A stretch of DNA of 50,888 nt, from assembly GCA_021794075.1 (NCBI GenBank), contig JAJYRM010000016.1, positions 1 through 50,888 of the forward strand, given 5' to 3'. The position numbers and the translations under genes are program-made. The stretch is from Bacteroidota bacterium (GTDB lineage: Bacteria; Bacteroidota; Ignavibacteria; Kryptoniales; JAKASW01). This document shows positions 7,530 to 15,446 of this stretch, piece by piece. Below the pieces are notes generated by a model. That model made no database searches. It was not told the DNA's origin and saw nothing but the letters and a program-made list of their open reading frames with translations. How positions within the stretch are numbered: position 1 is the first letter of the stretch; each line of letters starts with the position of its first letter.

Positions 7530-7972
7530 TGAGCCGAAACAATCCGTTAAACGAGATGGAACTGGTGGCTATCAAGAGATTCGTCAGATGTGAAATAACA
7601 CTCGACGAGTTGAGTACTCACCTCTCTGGCAAGATCTCAAATAGTTCGAATTCCGGTGAGTTTAATCTTAGAATTAGTGCAGATGCGTATATTTCAATCC
7701 CTTTCGAGTCTGAAGACCTCAAATCGGTATTGAGCAAGTTCATACAAGGAAAGGTAGATGATTCATGCATCGTAGTCTGGACTAAGACTCTACGTATCTG
7801 GCCGACTTTGGTTATTCATCGCGAGCATGAGGAGGTAATTAAGGAGGTCATATATTTGCTTGGCTCTCCCGAAACTCATACCGCTATTACTTTGAAAACC
7901 ATCTCGTATCTAATGAATTGTGTCGACGAAAACATTATGCGGGATGAGTGGCTACTTGAAGGTGATATCTAA
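7529..7972 (+). CDS. Probable orphan immunity protein
   Basis: 147 residues from ATG 7529 (MSRNNPLNEMELVAIKRFVR); an in-frame ATG at 7505 would overlap the relic. Soluble, with an early helical part (CEITLDELSTHLSGKI), then strand-like segments and HREHEEVIKEVIYLLG near the end. The family is not identified. It starts on the stop codon of a toxin-tip relic (TAATG), which argues for its origin as that tip's immunity gene. It ends 36 bases before cassette 3. Base composition is AT-richer than the flanking pil genes. Confidence 0.55.
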   Translation: MSRNNPLNEMELVAIKRFVRCEITLDELSTHLSGKISNSSNSGEFNLRISADAYISIPFESEDLKSVLSKFIQGKVDDSCIVVWTKTLRIWPTLVIHREHEEVIKEVIYLLGSPETHTAITLKTISYLMNCVDENIMRDEWLLEGDI

Positions 7973-8008
7973 TATCCAACAGCTTGAGTCGTAAATGCAT
8001 TCAGAACC

Positions 8009-8794
8009 ATGAAACTGTCTCTGCCTCTTCTTGCCGCAATAGCCACGGTGGTGGCTCTCGCTCCGAAGCCAGGTTATGCCCACAGGTACTTTGATACGTG
8101 GGCGGCGAGGTGGACGACACCCGATCCGGCGTTGAATGCAAATCCTCAGATCGTTGTCAAGAAGCATGGCTACCGTATATTTGAGGTCTCTCCGTACGTA
8201 TATTGTTCGGAAAATCCGATAAAGTACGTAGATCCGAACGGGAAGCAGGGAGGACTAAGCCTTGGCGGCCCGATCTTGCTGCCAACATCATTGCGGCAAT
8301 TGGAGTACAATGTTGTCGCAACATTGACGGCAAGCGCGGTTACACCAGGGATGGTTTATGCTCCAGGCGTAACGGCTACGCTAGTCGGAAATATACTGGG
8401 GAATCCGGCAACGGCTGCGGCAGTTGGCGCTGCAGCTGCAGAATCGTTGGCTCCGCCAGGGGCGAGTATGAATCCTGGCGGAGATGTCTCCAATGCCCTC
8501 AGCGGTGAGGTGGAAGGAGGCTCCCACGCAGCAGATGTTCTATCCCAGTTGATGAAAGGGACATCGGACTATAGCCAGGGGCAACTCACCATGTTTGAGA
8601 AACAATTGTCGAAAGATGGCATGGAATCGTTGCTGGAATCACGGGCGACCTTTTCGGAAAGACTGGCAGAACATTTGCAGAATTTGGAACAGTATGAAAA
8701 AGCAGGAGGTTATACAAGCAGTGTAAAGAGAGAGATAAGGAACTTCCAACAGCAAATTAACGCAATCGACGAAGTTATTAGGAGGCACAACTAG
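8009..8794 (+). CDS. Mini-RHS polymorphic toxin, cassette 3
   Basis: 261 residues. Same leader (LAAIATVVALAPKPGYA) and the same RHS-core remnant, slightly more diverged (YVYCSENPIKYVDPNGKQG). Ala-rich hydrophobic segment, then AAAAESLAPPGASMNPGGD as in cassette 2. The tip (~175-261) contains LTMFEKQLSKDGMESLLESR, AEHLQNLEQYEKAGGYTSSV and KREIRNFQQQINAIDEVIRR, a Gln/Glu-rich helical sequence. I think such tips occur at the ends of other RHS and contact-dependent toxins but cannot name the domain or activity. The TAG stop overlaps the next gene's GTG by one base, giving obligate proximity to its partner. Confidence 0.75.
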   Translation: MKLSLPLLAAIATVVALAPKPGYAHRYFDTWAARWTTPDPALNANPQIVVKKHGYRIFEVSPYVYCSENPIKYVDPNGKQGGLSLGGPILLPTSLRQLEYNVVATLTASAVTPGMVYAPGVTATLVGNILGNPATAAAVGAAAAESLAPPGASMNPGGDVSNALSGEVEGGSHAADVLSQLMKGTSDYSQGQLTMFEKQLSKDGMESLLESRATFSERLAEHLQNLEQYEKAGGYTSSVKREIRNFQQQINAIDEVIRRHN

Positions 8795-9117
8795 TGGTAT
8801 CCAGAATTTTAGGTAACGTTGATAAGATTAAGGAGCTTGCGAACCGCTTGTCTAAGTCAGATAGGGTTGCGAGCTACGACAAACCCGATGAGCCACAATC
8901 GTGGACGATGGCCGTTGCTCTAAATGACATCGAGGAGTCCTTCATCAGGATATTTGAAGAACAACTACCTCCACTATTGGATGGAGACATGTCAACATCT
9001 ATGCTGGAGCAGCATCTGCATGCAATTGGTGAAGAATTCCGCCATATACTTTACCACATGAAGGATTGCGCATACTATGGATACCTGTGGCCGGATGACT
9101 CCACAGAAACCCAATAG
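8794..9117 (+). CDS. Probable immunity protein of cassette 3
   Basis: 107 residues; the GTG shares its first base with the toxin stop (TAGTG), and AGGAGG sits 8 bases upstream inside the toxin gene. Soluble, acidic and helical (NVDKIKELANRLSKSDRV, EQLPPLLDGDMSTSMLEQHL, HILYHMKDCAYYGYLWPD). The short size, coupling and lack of export signal fit an immunity protein. The named family is not certain. It is the last intact cassette gene before the decayed leader at 9121. Confidence 0.6.
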   Translation: MVSRILGNVDKIKELANRLSKSDRVASYDKPDEPQSWTMAVALNDIEESFIRIFEEQLPPLLDGDMSTSMLEQHLHAIGEEFRHILYHMKDCAYYGYLWPDDSTETQ

Positions 9118-9120
9118 TTG

Positions 9121-9190
9121 CACCGGTTCCAGTTTCTTTTTGCCGTAGTCGAACTGTTGGCGTTGTCTTCAGTAGGCAGTTATCCTGCAA
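9121..9190 (+). pseudogene. Decayed copy of the mini-RHS leader
   Basis: Bases 9121-9190 align, with gaps, to the signal-peptide coding DNA of the three cassettes: ccggttccagtttctttttg against acggtttctgtttcttcttg, then gccgtagtcgaactgttggc against gccgcaatagccacggtggt, and ggcagttat against ggcgagttat. By hand count roughly two thirds of positions match. There is no start codon and the frame is broken. It looks like the remains of a fourth cassette whose body was lost. Confidence 0.5.
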
Positions 9191-9320
9191 GCATGCAAAC
9201 GGTGCTCTAACCATCCCACTCAAAACACCGCAACGCAAAACAATTCCGATCTACGTTTAAAAAGACCCACGCTTTAGATAAAACAAGATATGACCAAATC
9301 TTAAGTAATAGTCACCTCTG

Positions 9321-10847
9321 ATGGCTTTTACCATCACCGTTTTCCCTCCAAATCATTCCAAGACAATGAAACTTTCGACTGAAAAGCTAAATATGCTGAA
9401 ACTTTCCGGGATAACCTCTGTTCTCGGAATCGATTTATATAAGGATCGCGTCAGAGTTGTGGAAGTTCGGTCCCGCGGCGGCATTCTGAATAGGTTCAAG
9501 GCTGCCTATGTATCCGGCAAACATTTCGAGCTTGATTGTCCGGCGGATGCTTCGGCTGCCGAGCGGGGCAGTCTGCTTGCAGAAGAACTCAAGAAGAATG
9601 GAATAAAGATGAGGTTTTGCGTCTCGTCCGTAAGGTCTCTTAACAGCAGGGAGGTCACCGCGGATATTCCGATAGACGACAGGGAAGGGAGTTCGAGGGA
9701 TGATATCGAGTCGTGGATCCGGGAGAATTATCAGAAGCTGATCAGGGTTCCCGTACCCCTCAAAGAGCTGGCTTTCGATTTCCAAATCTTGTCGGAAAAC
9801 ATCGACTCGGTTCGCTGCGAAATCTCGTTTGTGAGGGCGTCCGACAGGGATAATGTGGTCGAGGTTTTGCAGTCCGCTGGCCTTCAGCCCCTTCTCCTCT
9901 CGATAGGGAGCCACAGTTCTGAGTTTGCCTTCCTGACCTCAGGAGAATCGGGAGAAAGCCGTTCACGTGCTTTCATCTTTGCCGACGAGGACGGATGTTC
10001 CTGCGCTTTCTATCCTGGTCTCGGATCAGAGAGCAGGTCCGATCAGGTCAAGAGGAAGACATACCGCGGTTGCGATGTAAACGAAGTGCTGGCATCGTTA
10101 GAGAAAGACTTGGGTCAAGCTGAGGAGGTCTTTGTCTCCGGCCCCGCCGCATCCGGCCTTGATCAAGCCTCTGTCAGAGTCTTTGATCCATATGGTCTGT
10201 CTCCTGAATATGTTTTGCCTGCCGGTCTGGCAGTCCAGGGCTTTGTCGCGGCTTCGTCCTTCAGCGGTTATGTGCAGGGCATTGACCTAAGGCCTGAAAA
10301 TGTCAAGGCAAAGGCACTTGAAGAGCGCGATAAGTCACTCTTCTGGATCGGCACATTGGCCATGGGATTTATCCTTCTGGTTCTGCTTGGTGTCCAGTTC
10401 GGGCTGCAGTCGTACCTCGGAAATGTCTCAGCCCGGCTGGACGCCAGGCTGGAAAGCATAGGTCCCGTTTACACACAGGTAAAGATGTTGAAGAAGCAGG
10501 TCGACGCTTTACGGGCCGAAGTTAATGGAAGGAGTGCCTCAGGGCATTCGTCGTCAATCGCGAAGACCTTACACACGATTGCCGCGTCTGTTCCTAAGAA
10601 TGTCTGGCTGTATAAACTCGTTTGTTCCAATGATCCCACTTTACCCGAATCCGTCGATATCTTCGGATATTCACGAACGAACAGCGATGCCGCTGATTAC
10701 CTTGCCGATTTGCAGACCAATCCGAAATTCACCGATGTTCGTGTCGTGCGCGTCGGCTCCCCGACACAATTGGAAGCGGCATCGTTTGTCACGAGCGCCC
10801 TGAAATCATTCGTCACTTTTGAAGCCAAGCTGAATATCTGCCCGTGA
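9321..10847 (+). CDS. pilM: Fused PilM-PilN type IV pilus assembly protein
   Basis: 508 residues. The N-terminal ~330 residues are an actin-like PilM domain (SVLGIDLYKDRVRVVEVRSR, later RGCDVNEVLASLEKDLGQAE), normally a cytoplasmic protein that binds the PilN tail. One membrane helix follows at ~340-362 (FWIGTLAMGFILLVLLGVQF), then a coiled coil and a PilN/Fims-type domain (SIAKTLHTIAASVPKNVWLY, DVRVVRVGSPTQ). Fusion makes one polypeptide of what are usually two partners; GspL of type II secretion has the same order, so a GspL reading is the alternative. The start is uncertain: ATG 9321 gives the full frame, ATG 9366 is equally possible. The stop overlaps pilO by 4 bases. Confidence 0.8.
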   Translation: MAFTITVFPPNHSKTMKLSTEKLNMLKLSGITSVLGIDLYKDRVRVVEVRSRGGILNRFKAAYVSGKHFELDCPADASAAERGSLLAEELKKNGIKMRFCVSSVRSLNSREVTADIPIDDREGSSRDDIESWIRENYQKLIRVPVPLKELAFDFQILSENIDSVRCEISFVRASDRDNVVEVLQSAGLQPLLLSIGSHSSEFAFLTSGESGESRSRAFIFADEDGCSCAFYPGLGSESRSDQVKRKTYRGCDVNEVLASLEKDLGQAEEVFVSGPAASGLDQASVRVFDPYGLSPEYVLPAGLAVQGFVAASSFSGYVQGIDLRPENVKAKALEERDKSLFWIGTLAMGFILLVLLGVQFGLQSYLGNVSARLDARLESIGPVYTQVKMLKKQVDALRAEVNGRSASGHSSSIAKTLHTIAASVPKNVWLYKLVCSNDPTLPESVDIFGYSRTNSDAADYLADLQTNPKFTDVRVVRVGSPTQLEAASFVTSALKSFVTFEAKLNICP

Positions 10848-11380
10848 AACGCCCATACCTGATATTGACAGGCCTGCTTGCGTTCGTGTTCGTTTATGTC
10901 CTTGTGAACAACGTCGCTAAAAGCTACTCGGAAACTCTTTCAAAATACGCTGCTCTTAAGAACAGGAGGGGGTCGCTCATAGATCCAGCCGAACTTCCCG
11001 TCGAAAAGTCACAGCTCGTTGCCGAACGAAGCGCTTTGTCGAAGGAAATTCTCAAATCGCAGAGCAGGTATCGCCAGAGTCAGGTAGGAGTTATTCAGTG
11101 CGTGACGGATAATGCCCGTCATCATCGTGTTGTCCTGGAATCATTCTCGCCGGGTCGTGAGGTGAGGAACGGTCAGTTCAGCAAATTCCATTTCAGTCTC
11201 GACGTTAGAGCCTCATTTTTGAGGTTGGGGTCATTTGTAAACAGTATCGAGAACGCAGGCATCCCAATTGGGATAGATCACATAAAGATTGTTTCCAATC
11301 CCATTGGCGAATCCGTTCTCACCGCTCACATTCAAGCTACCGCGACATTACATCATGGCTTTGGTCAAGCGGAACGGTAA
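10844..11380 (+). CDS. pilO: PilO-like inner-membrane alignment protein
   Basis: 178 residues, starting with GTG inside the GTGA overlap with the PilM-N stop. One N-terminal membrane helix (LILTGLLAFVFVYVLVNNVA), a coiled-coil segment (SETLSKYAALKNRRGS, VAERSALSKEILKSQSRYRQ) and a C-terminal ferredoxin-like domain. Size, topology and position are those of PilO, which pairs with PilN and links the inner-membrane platform to the secretin through PilP. The sequence is weakly conserved, so the call rests mostly on topology and order. GspM is the type II equivalent. Confidence 0.75.
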   Translation: MKRPYLILTGLLAFVFVYVLVNNVAKSYSETLSKYAALKNRRGSLIDPAELPVEKSQLVAERSALSKEILKSQSRYRQSQVGVIQCVTDNARHHRVVLESFSPGREVRNGQFSKFHFSLDVRASFLRLGSFVNSIENAGIPIGIDHIKIVSNPIGESVLTAHIQATATLHHGFGQAER

Positions 11381-11825
11381 ACTTCTCACGAAGATCCTCG
11401 CAGTCCTTGTGCTAGCGGTATGGGGAGAGATTGCATTCCAGCTATTTGCGAAAAAGGAACCTGGACCAGGAGATGCTACTCCAGTCATAATGGACAGAGT
11501 CAGAGCGCATACCGCCGGGCAGAAGTATATCTTCAAAGACAACGTTCGTGACCCATTTGCATACTTCAAGCCCGTCATACAGGTTCAGAAGAAAAAGTTC
11601 GTACCACTCATAGTGCATATCTGGACTCCGCCGCCTGTATCCCTTGAAGGGGTGATGCTTGGCAACGGCAGACGGACGGCAATCATTGCGGACCGAGCCG
11701 GCCAAACCTACTTCCTTTCACCGGGTGATACCCTCGATGGCGTCAGTATCCTGGCAGTGATGGATACGGAGGTGTCATACAGATATGACAGGAAGGACAC
11801 GAATTGGATCGTGGTGAGAAACTAA
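11355..11825 (+). CDS. PilP-like periplasmic linker protein
   Basis: 156 residues; the ATG at 11355 lies inside pilO (26-base overlap), giving MALVKRNGKLLTKILAVLVL and one membrane helix. After a short linker comes KDNVRDPFAYFKPV, then a small beta domain PVSLEGVMLGNGRRTAIIAD and YFLSPGDTLDGVSILAVMDT. The phrase RDPF followed by a beta-sandwich resembles PilP/GspC homology-region proteins that connect the inner-membrane complex to the secretin. It is membrane-anchored by a helix, not a lipoprotein as classical PilP is, and so also resembles GspC. It is the last gene of the operon; a terminator follows within 30 bases. Confidence 0.65.
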   Translation: MALVKRNGKLLTKILAVLVLAVWGEIAFQLFAKKEPGPGDATPVIMDRVRAHTAGQKYIFKDNVRDPFAYFKPVIQVQKKKFVPLIVHIWTPPPVSLEGVMLGNGRRTAIIADRAGQTYFLSPGDTLDGVSILAVMDTEVSYRYDRKDTNWIVVRN

Positions 11826-11852
11826 GCTAGTCAACAAAGGCCTTTGCTACGG

Positions 11853-11893
11853 ACCCGCTTCGACAGGTAATTGTTGGAGCGGGTTTTTCTTTT
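11853..11893 (+). terminator. Rho-independent terminator of the pil operon
   Basis: Stem acccgct (11853-11859) pairs with agcgggt (11878-11884), flanked by T-rich sequence gggtttttctttttttg. It stands 28 bases after the pilP-like stop. Confidence 0.75.
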
Positions 11894-12053
11894 TTTGTAT
11901 AAGATGTCCGGTAGAGGTGTCTTAAATGGCTTTGCTCGCTTTAAGTCACCAAAACATGACGACAGCTGGTACCACTCTGTACTACTCAGTACCAAGGTAA
12001 CCAAATCGTTACCACTACTTGTCAAAAATCGGGAAATTTGTCTTCGTTGGCTA

Positions 12054-12095
12054 AAGAAAAGTGCTCGAAATGAGCGGGAATCGAACACTTTTCTT
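12054..12095. repeat. 10-bp perfect inverted repeat beside the tRNA relic
   Basis: aagaaaagtg (12054-12063) is complementary to cacttttctt (12086-12095); after one mismatch the stem continues for three more pairs (tcg/cga). It sits 8 bases before the tRNA-Leu-like sequence, on the side where the tRNA 5' half should be. Confidence 0.5.
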
Positions 12096-12102
12096 GTGAA
12101 GT

Positions 12103-12169
12103 TGGCGGGTGGAATGATTCAGGGTCTAGTGACCGCAAGGCCGTGCAGGTTCAAGTCCTGTCCCGGGCA
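12103..12169 (+). pseudogene. Degenerate tRNA-Leu (3' half intact, D-arm missing)
   Basis: From the anticodon region onward this is a class II tRNA-Leu: ttcagggtctag (CAG-type anticodon loop and 3' stem), the long variable arm gaccgcaaggcc (one A:C mismatch in the stem), the T-arm gcaggttcaagtcctgt, and acceptor 3' strand cccgggc plus discriminator a. On the 5' side only ggcgggtggaatg remains: the D-arm and the 5' anticodon stem are gone, and the acceptor 5' strand does not pair. CCA is not encoded. It is either a decayed gene or the 3' copy left by an element that integrated into a tRNA gene. Confidence 0.6.
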
Positions 12170-12634
12170 CTTTAATTTGAAGCAAAACATGTTGATAGCC
12201 TTCTCTGCATCTCCAGTTTTCTTTGCATACCATAATTGACCAATCTCCCGGCATGATTTCGCATAATCTGTGCCACGATTCAATGTCCTATAACGTGAAG
12301 TGCAAGTGCGGTTGAGATGAGAGACTGCCACCTCTTCAGATTCCTTCAGCTGAAAATGGCCCAGCTCCGGCTGCTGCGCATCCAACTAACCTGTGGGATG
12401 CCAGCGGAGGCGGGTTTCAATACGGGTAATCATGATGTCGCGCTAGAGACTCGGAGAATCATACCTTCAAATCTTGGATGACGTTCTTGGAGCGGGGACG
12501 GTATTTGCGGCGGTCACTAATCTGATCACGCGTGCCGACTAATGCTTGCCAATGGGTGATAGTATCGCTAACTTAGTATGGGGTTACATTCCGGGCGCGG
12601 GTCGCTACGAATCAGATCGGTAAGGACGTTAATC

Positions 12635-15358
12635 ATGAAAACGAAATTAGTACTTCTCTCAATTGCACTCCTCTTAATAGCTATTCTGTTTCTATTCTCC
12701 CGCTTCGTAGGATATTACGGCGACTGGCTGTGGTTTCATAGCCTGCATTACGGCGCGGTGTTTACTACGATCCTGTGGGCGAAGATCGCGCTGTTCGTTG
12801 TTTTCTTCCTTGTGTTTGGAGCTTTTGCCTGGGTGAACATTGCCGTCGCAAGAAAACGAGGCGGCTACACCCGCTCTTTGAAAGTGCCCTTTGCCGGACA
12901 ACCCATAAGAACTTCCGATATCTTTTTCAGCGACAGATATGCTAAATATTCGTGGGCGGCAATTATTCTGTTCCTTTCAGTTATCATGGGTTCACAGGCA
13001 TCGGGCGCCTGGGAAACATTTTTGAAATTCCTCCATGCCTCGAAATTTGGGATCGCGGACCCGATCTTTTCAAAAGACGCAGGCTTCTATGTCTTCCGGC
13101 TCCCGCTTTATGAATTCTTGCAGGGTTGGTATTTGTTCTCCGTATTTATTGTTTCGTTAGGGGTTCTGACCTCCTATTTCATGGATCAGTCTATCGGATT
13201 ACAGGGTAATCGTTTGATTGTCAATCAGAAAGTCCGTTCTCATCTGGCGGTCCTGGGCGGATTACTATTTCTTGGGATCGCTCTAGTTTTCAGATTGAAA
13301 CTTTACGATTTGATGTATTCGACTTCGGGTGTGGCATTTGGCGCCTCATACGTAGATGTCCATGCACAGATCCCAGCGTACTGGGCCGTAACGGTCATGG
13401 CGGTTATAGTCGCGATTTTCTTCTTCCTCGTACCGTTCATCAATAAATGGAAATTCGTTCTCTATTCGATCGGCCTCTTCTTTGCTGTTCTCATAGGATT
13501 CTCATGGATCTATCCAAGCCTGATAGAACAGTATGTGGTCAAACCAAACCAGCTGACTATGGAGACGCCATATATTCTCAACAACATAAAATTCACCCGT
13601 CTCGGTTTTGCGTTGAACAAGGTAGAAGAAAAGCCTTTTCCTGTGGGGACGCCAATGACATATGCTGAATTGGAGGCGAACGACTCCACAATCCACAACA
13701 TCAGACTCTGGGATACCCGGCCGCTCCTCGACACTTACAGGCAATTGCAGGAAATCCGGCTTTATTACAATTTCAAAAATGTGCAGGTGGACCGATATCA
13801 TTTAGACGGTAAGTACACGGAGGTGGCCGTTGCCGCGAGAGAGCTGCCGGTTTCGCAGCTTCCCTCACGCGCGCAAACATGGATCAATCTCCATTTGAAG
13901 TACACGCACGGCTACGGTCTGGTCATGAGCCCCGTGAACGAGATCACGAAAAATGGAATGCCCAACCTAATAGTGAAAAATATCCCGCCCACTTCGAGCG
14001 TCTTGGATATAACCCGGCCGCAAATTTATTATGGCGAACAGACCGGTCAGTACGTCCTTGTCAATACCAAGACCAGAGAGTTCGATTACCCGAAGGGAAA
14101 TGAAGATGTTTACACGCACTATCACGGAACGGGCGGCGTCAGGCTCTCCAATCTGTTTCGAAGGCTGGTCTTCGCGTGGAAGTTTTCGGACATCAACATC
14201 CTCCTGACCGGCTACGTAACGAGCGAAAGTCGCATCATGTTCCACAGAGACATCACCGTCCGTGACAGGGAGATCGCGCCTTTTCTTAAGTACGATTCCG
14301 ATCCCTACCTGGTAGTGGGCAACGACGGCAAATTGTACTGGATCAATGACGCATATACGACGTCGACCATGTTTCCTTACTCGCAGCCTTTCTATGGGGC
14401 GCAAAACTTTTATGGGATCAACTACATACGGAATTCAGTAAAGGTAGTCATCGACGCGTACAATGGAGACGTTACATACTATGTTATCGATCCTTCAGAT
14501 CCGGTTATCCGCACCTACGAGAAGATTTTTCCTACTCTGTTTAAACCCATCAGCGAGATGCCGAATTTTCTGAGAAGGCATATACGTTACCCTATGGACT
14601 TATTCCAGGTACAGGCGGAAATGTTCAGGACATTTCATATGACAAACCCCGAGGTTTTCTATAACCAGGAGGACCTGTGGAGCATCCCGAAGGAGGTTTA
14701 CAATCAGCAAGAACAGCCGATGCTTCCTTATTACATCATCATGCGATTACCCGACACCAAGTCTGAGGAGTTCATCCTGATGATTCCCTTCACCCCATCC
14801 AACAAGAACAATATGGTGTCCTGGCTATGCGCGCGGTGTGACGGCGATAATTACGGCCAGTTGGTTGAGTACAGTCTATCCAAGGAGAAGTTGATTTACG
14901 GCCCGCTGCAAATCGACGCACGGATAAACCAAAAACCCGATATCTCTTCCGAATTGACTCTCTGGAATCAAATGGGGTCGAGCGTGATCCGCGGGAATTT
15001 GCTCGTCATCCCCATCGAACATTCTTTTCTCTATGTGGAACCCGTTTACCTACAGTCGGAACAGAGCAAGATGCCGCAATTGAAGCGAGTCATCGTTGCG
15101 CTTCAGGATAATTTGCAGATGCGGGATAATCTCGATGACGCCCTGCGAGCCGTGTTCTCTTCGGATAGCGTTTCTACCGTCCAGACACAGGAAGCTCTAA
15201 GCGGTATGCCAACGGGACCATTATCCGGCATGGCGCAGGAGGCATTGAGCCATTACAATAAAGCGCTGAATTATATGAAGAATGGTGACTGGTCGAATTA
15301 TGGCCAGGAACTAAATAAGCTCAGGGATATTTTACAGCGCATGACCAGGAAAAAATGA
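12635..15358 (+). CDS. UPF0182 family membrane protein
   Basis: 907 residues; ATG 12635 has TAAGGA 8 bases upstream, and an earlier in-frame ATG at 12578 adds a poor leader. The first ~330 residues hold about seven membrane helices (LLSIALLLIAILFLFSRFVG, ILFLSVIMGSQASGAWETFL). The large soluble remainder carries family hallmarks: RPLLDTYRQLQEIRLYYNF, DVYTHYHGTGGVRLSNLFRR, RYPMDLFQVQAEMFRTFHMT and FLYVEPVYLQSEQSKMPQLK. Length and order match COG1615/UPF0182, a widespread family of unknown function. The C-terminus has the usual short helical tail. It appears monocistronic, between the tRNA relic and convergent hom. Confidence 0.92.
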   Translation: MKTKLVLLSIALLLIAILFLFSRFVGYYGDWLWFHSLHYGAVFTTILWAKIALFVVFFLVFGAFAWVNIAVARKRGGYTRSLKVPFAGQPIRTSDIFFSDRYAKYSWAAIILFLSVIMGSQASGAWETFLKFLHASKFGIADPIFSKDAGFYVFRLPLYEFLQGWYLFSVFIVSLGVLTSYFMDQSIGLQGNRLIVNQKVRSHLAVLGGLLFLGIALVFRLKLYDLMYSTSGVAFGASYVDVHAQIPAYWAVTVMAVIVAIFFFLVPFINKWKFVLYSIGLFFAVLIGFSWIYPSLIEQYVVKPNQLTMETPYILNNIKFTRLGFALNKVEEKPFPVGTPMTYAELEANDSTIHNIRLWDTRPLLDTYRQLQEIRLYYNFKNVQVDRYHLDGKYTEVAVAARELPVSQLPSRAQTWINLHLKYTHGYGLVMSPVNEITKNGMPNLIVKNIPPTSSVLDITRPQIYYGEQTGQYVLVNTKTREFDYPKGNEDVYTHYHGTGGVRLSNLFRRLVFAWKFSDINILLTGYVTSESRIMFHRDITVRDREIAPFLKYDSDPYLVVGNDGKLYWINDAYTTSTMFPYSQPFYGAQNFYGINYIRNSVKVVIDAYNGDVTYYVIDPSDPVIRTYEKIFPTLFKPISEMPNFLRRHIRYPMDLFQVQAEMFRTFHMTNPEVFYNQEDLWSIPKEVYNQQEQPMLPYYIIMRLPDTKSEEFILMIPFTPSNKNNMVSWLCARCDGDNYGQLVEYSLSKEKLIYGPLQIDARINQKPDISSELTLWNQMGSSVIRGNLLVIPIEHSFLYVEPVYLQSEQSKMPQLKRVIVALQDNLQMRDNLDDALRAVFSSDSVSTVQTQEALSGMPTGPLSGMAQEALSHYNKALNYMKNGDWSNYGQELNKLRDILQRMTRKK

Positions 15359-15446
15359 TGCGGCGACAGTGGCCTGGTGGCCTTGCTGAAAAGCTTTACC
15401 ACTTAATGATGCAATGTAGACTTACCGCTCGCCAGCAGGAGTTCAT

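Larger units (their letters stand above)
11894..12634. other. ~740-base gene-free stretch with hairpins and a tRNA relic
   Basis: No forward gene is convincing. Two small hairpins stand side by side (ggtac 11968-11972 / gtacc 11989-11993; ggtaac 11996-12001 / gttacc 12008-12013). A longer one is at 12054-12095, and a tRNA-Leu-like fragment at 12103-12169. From 12180 to 12600 I see nothing I can identify. A reverse frame of 88 codons at 12119-12385 runs through the tRNA fragment and its end (CPGQDLNLHG) is the well-known false translation of antisense tRNA-Leu. Confidence 0.5.

Noticed and set aside
12103-12169. Functional tRNA-Leu gene
   Set aside because: The D-arm and 5' anticodon stem are missing, the acceptor 5' strand does not pair and the variable-arm stem has a mismatch.
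12119-12385. Reverse 88-codon frame ending CPGQDLNLHG
   Set aside because: The end is the antisense translation of the tRNA-Leu fragment, a familiar false protein; the rest has no family resemblance I can defend.
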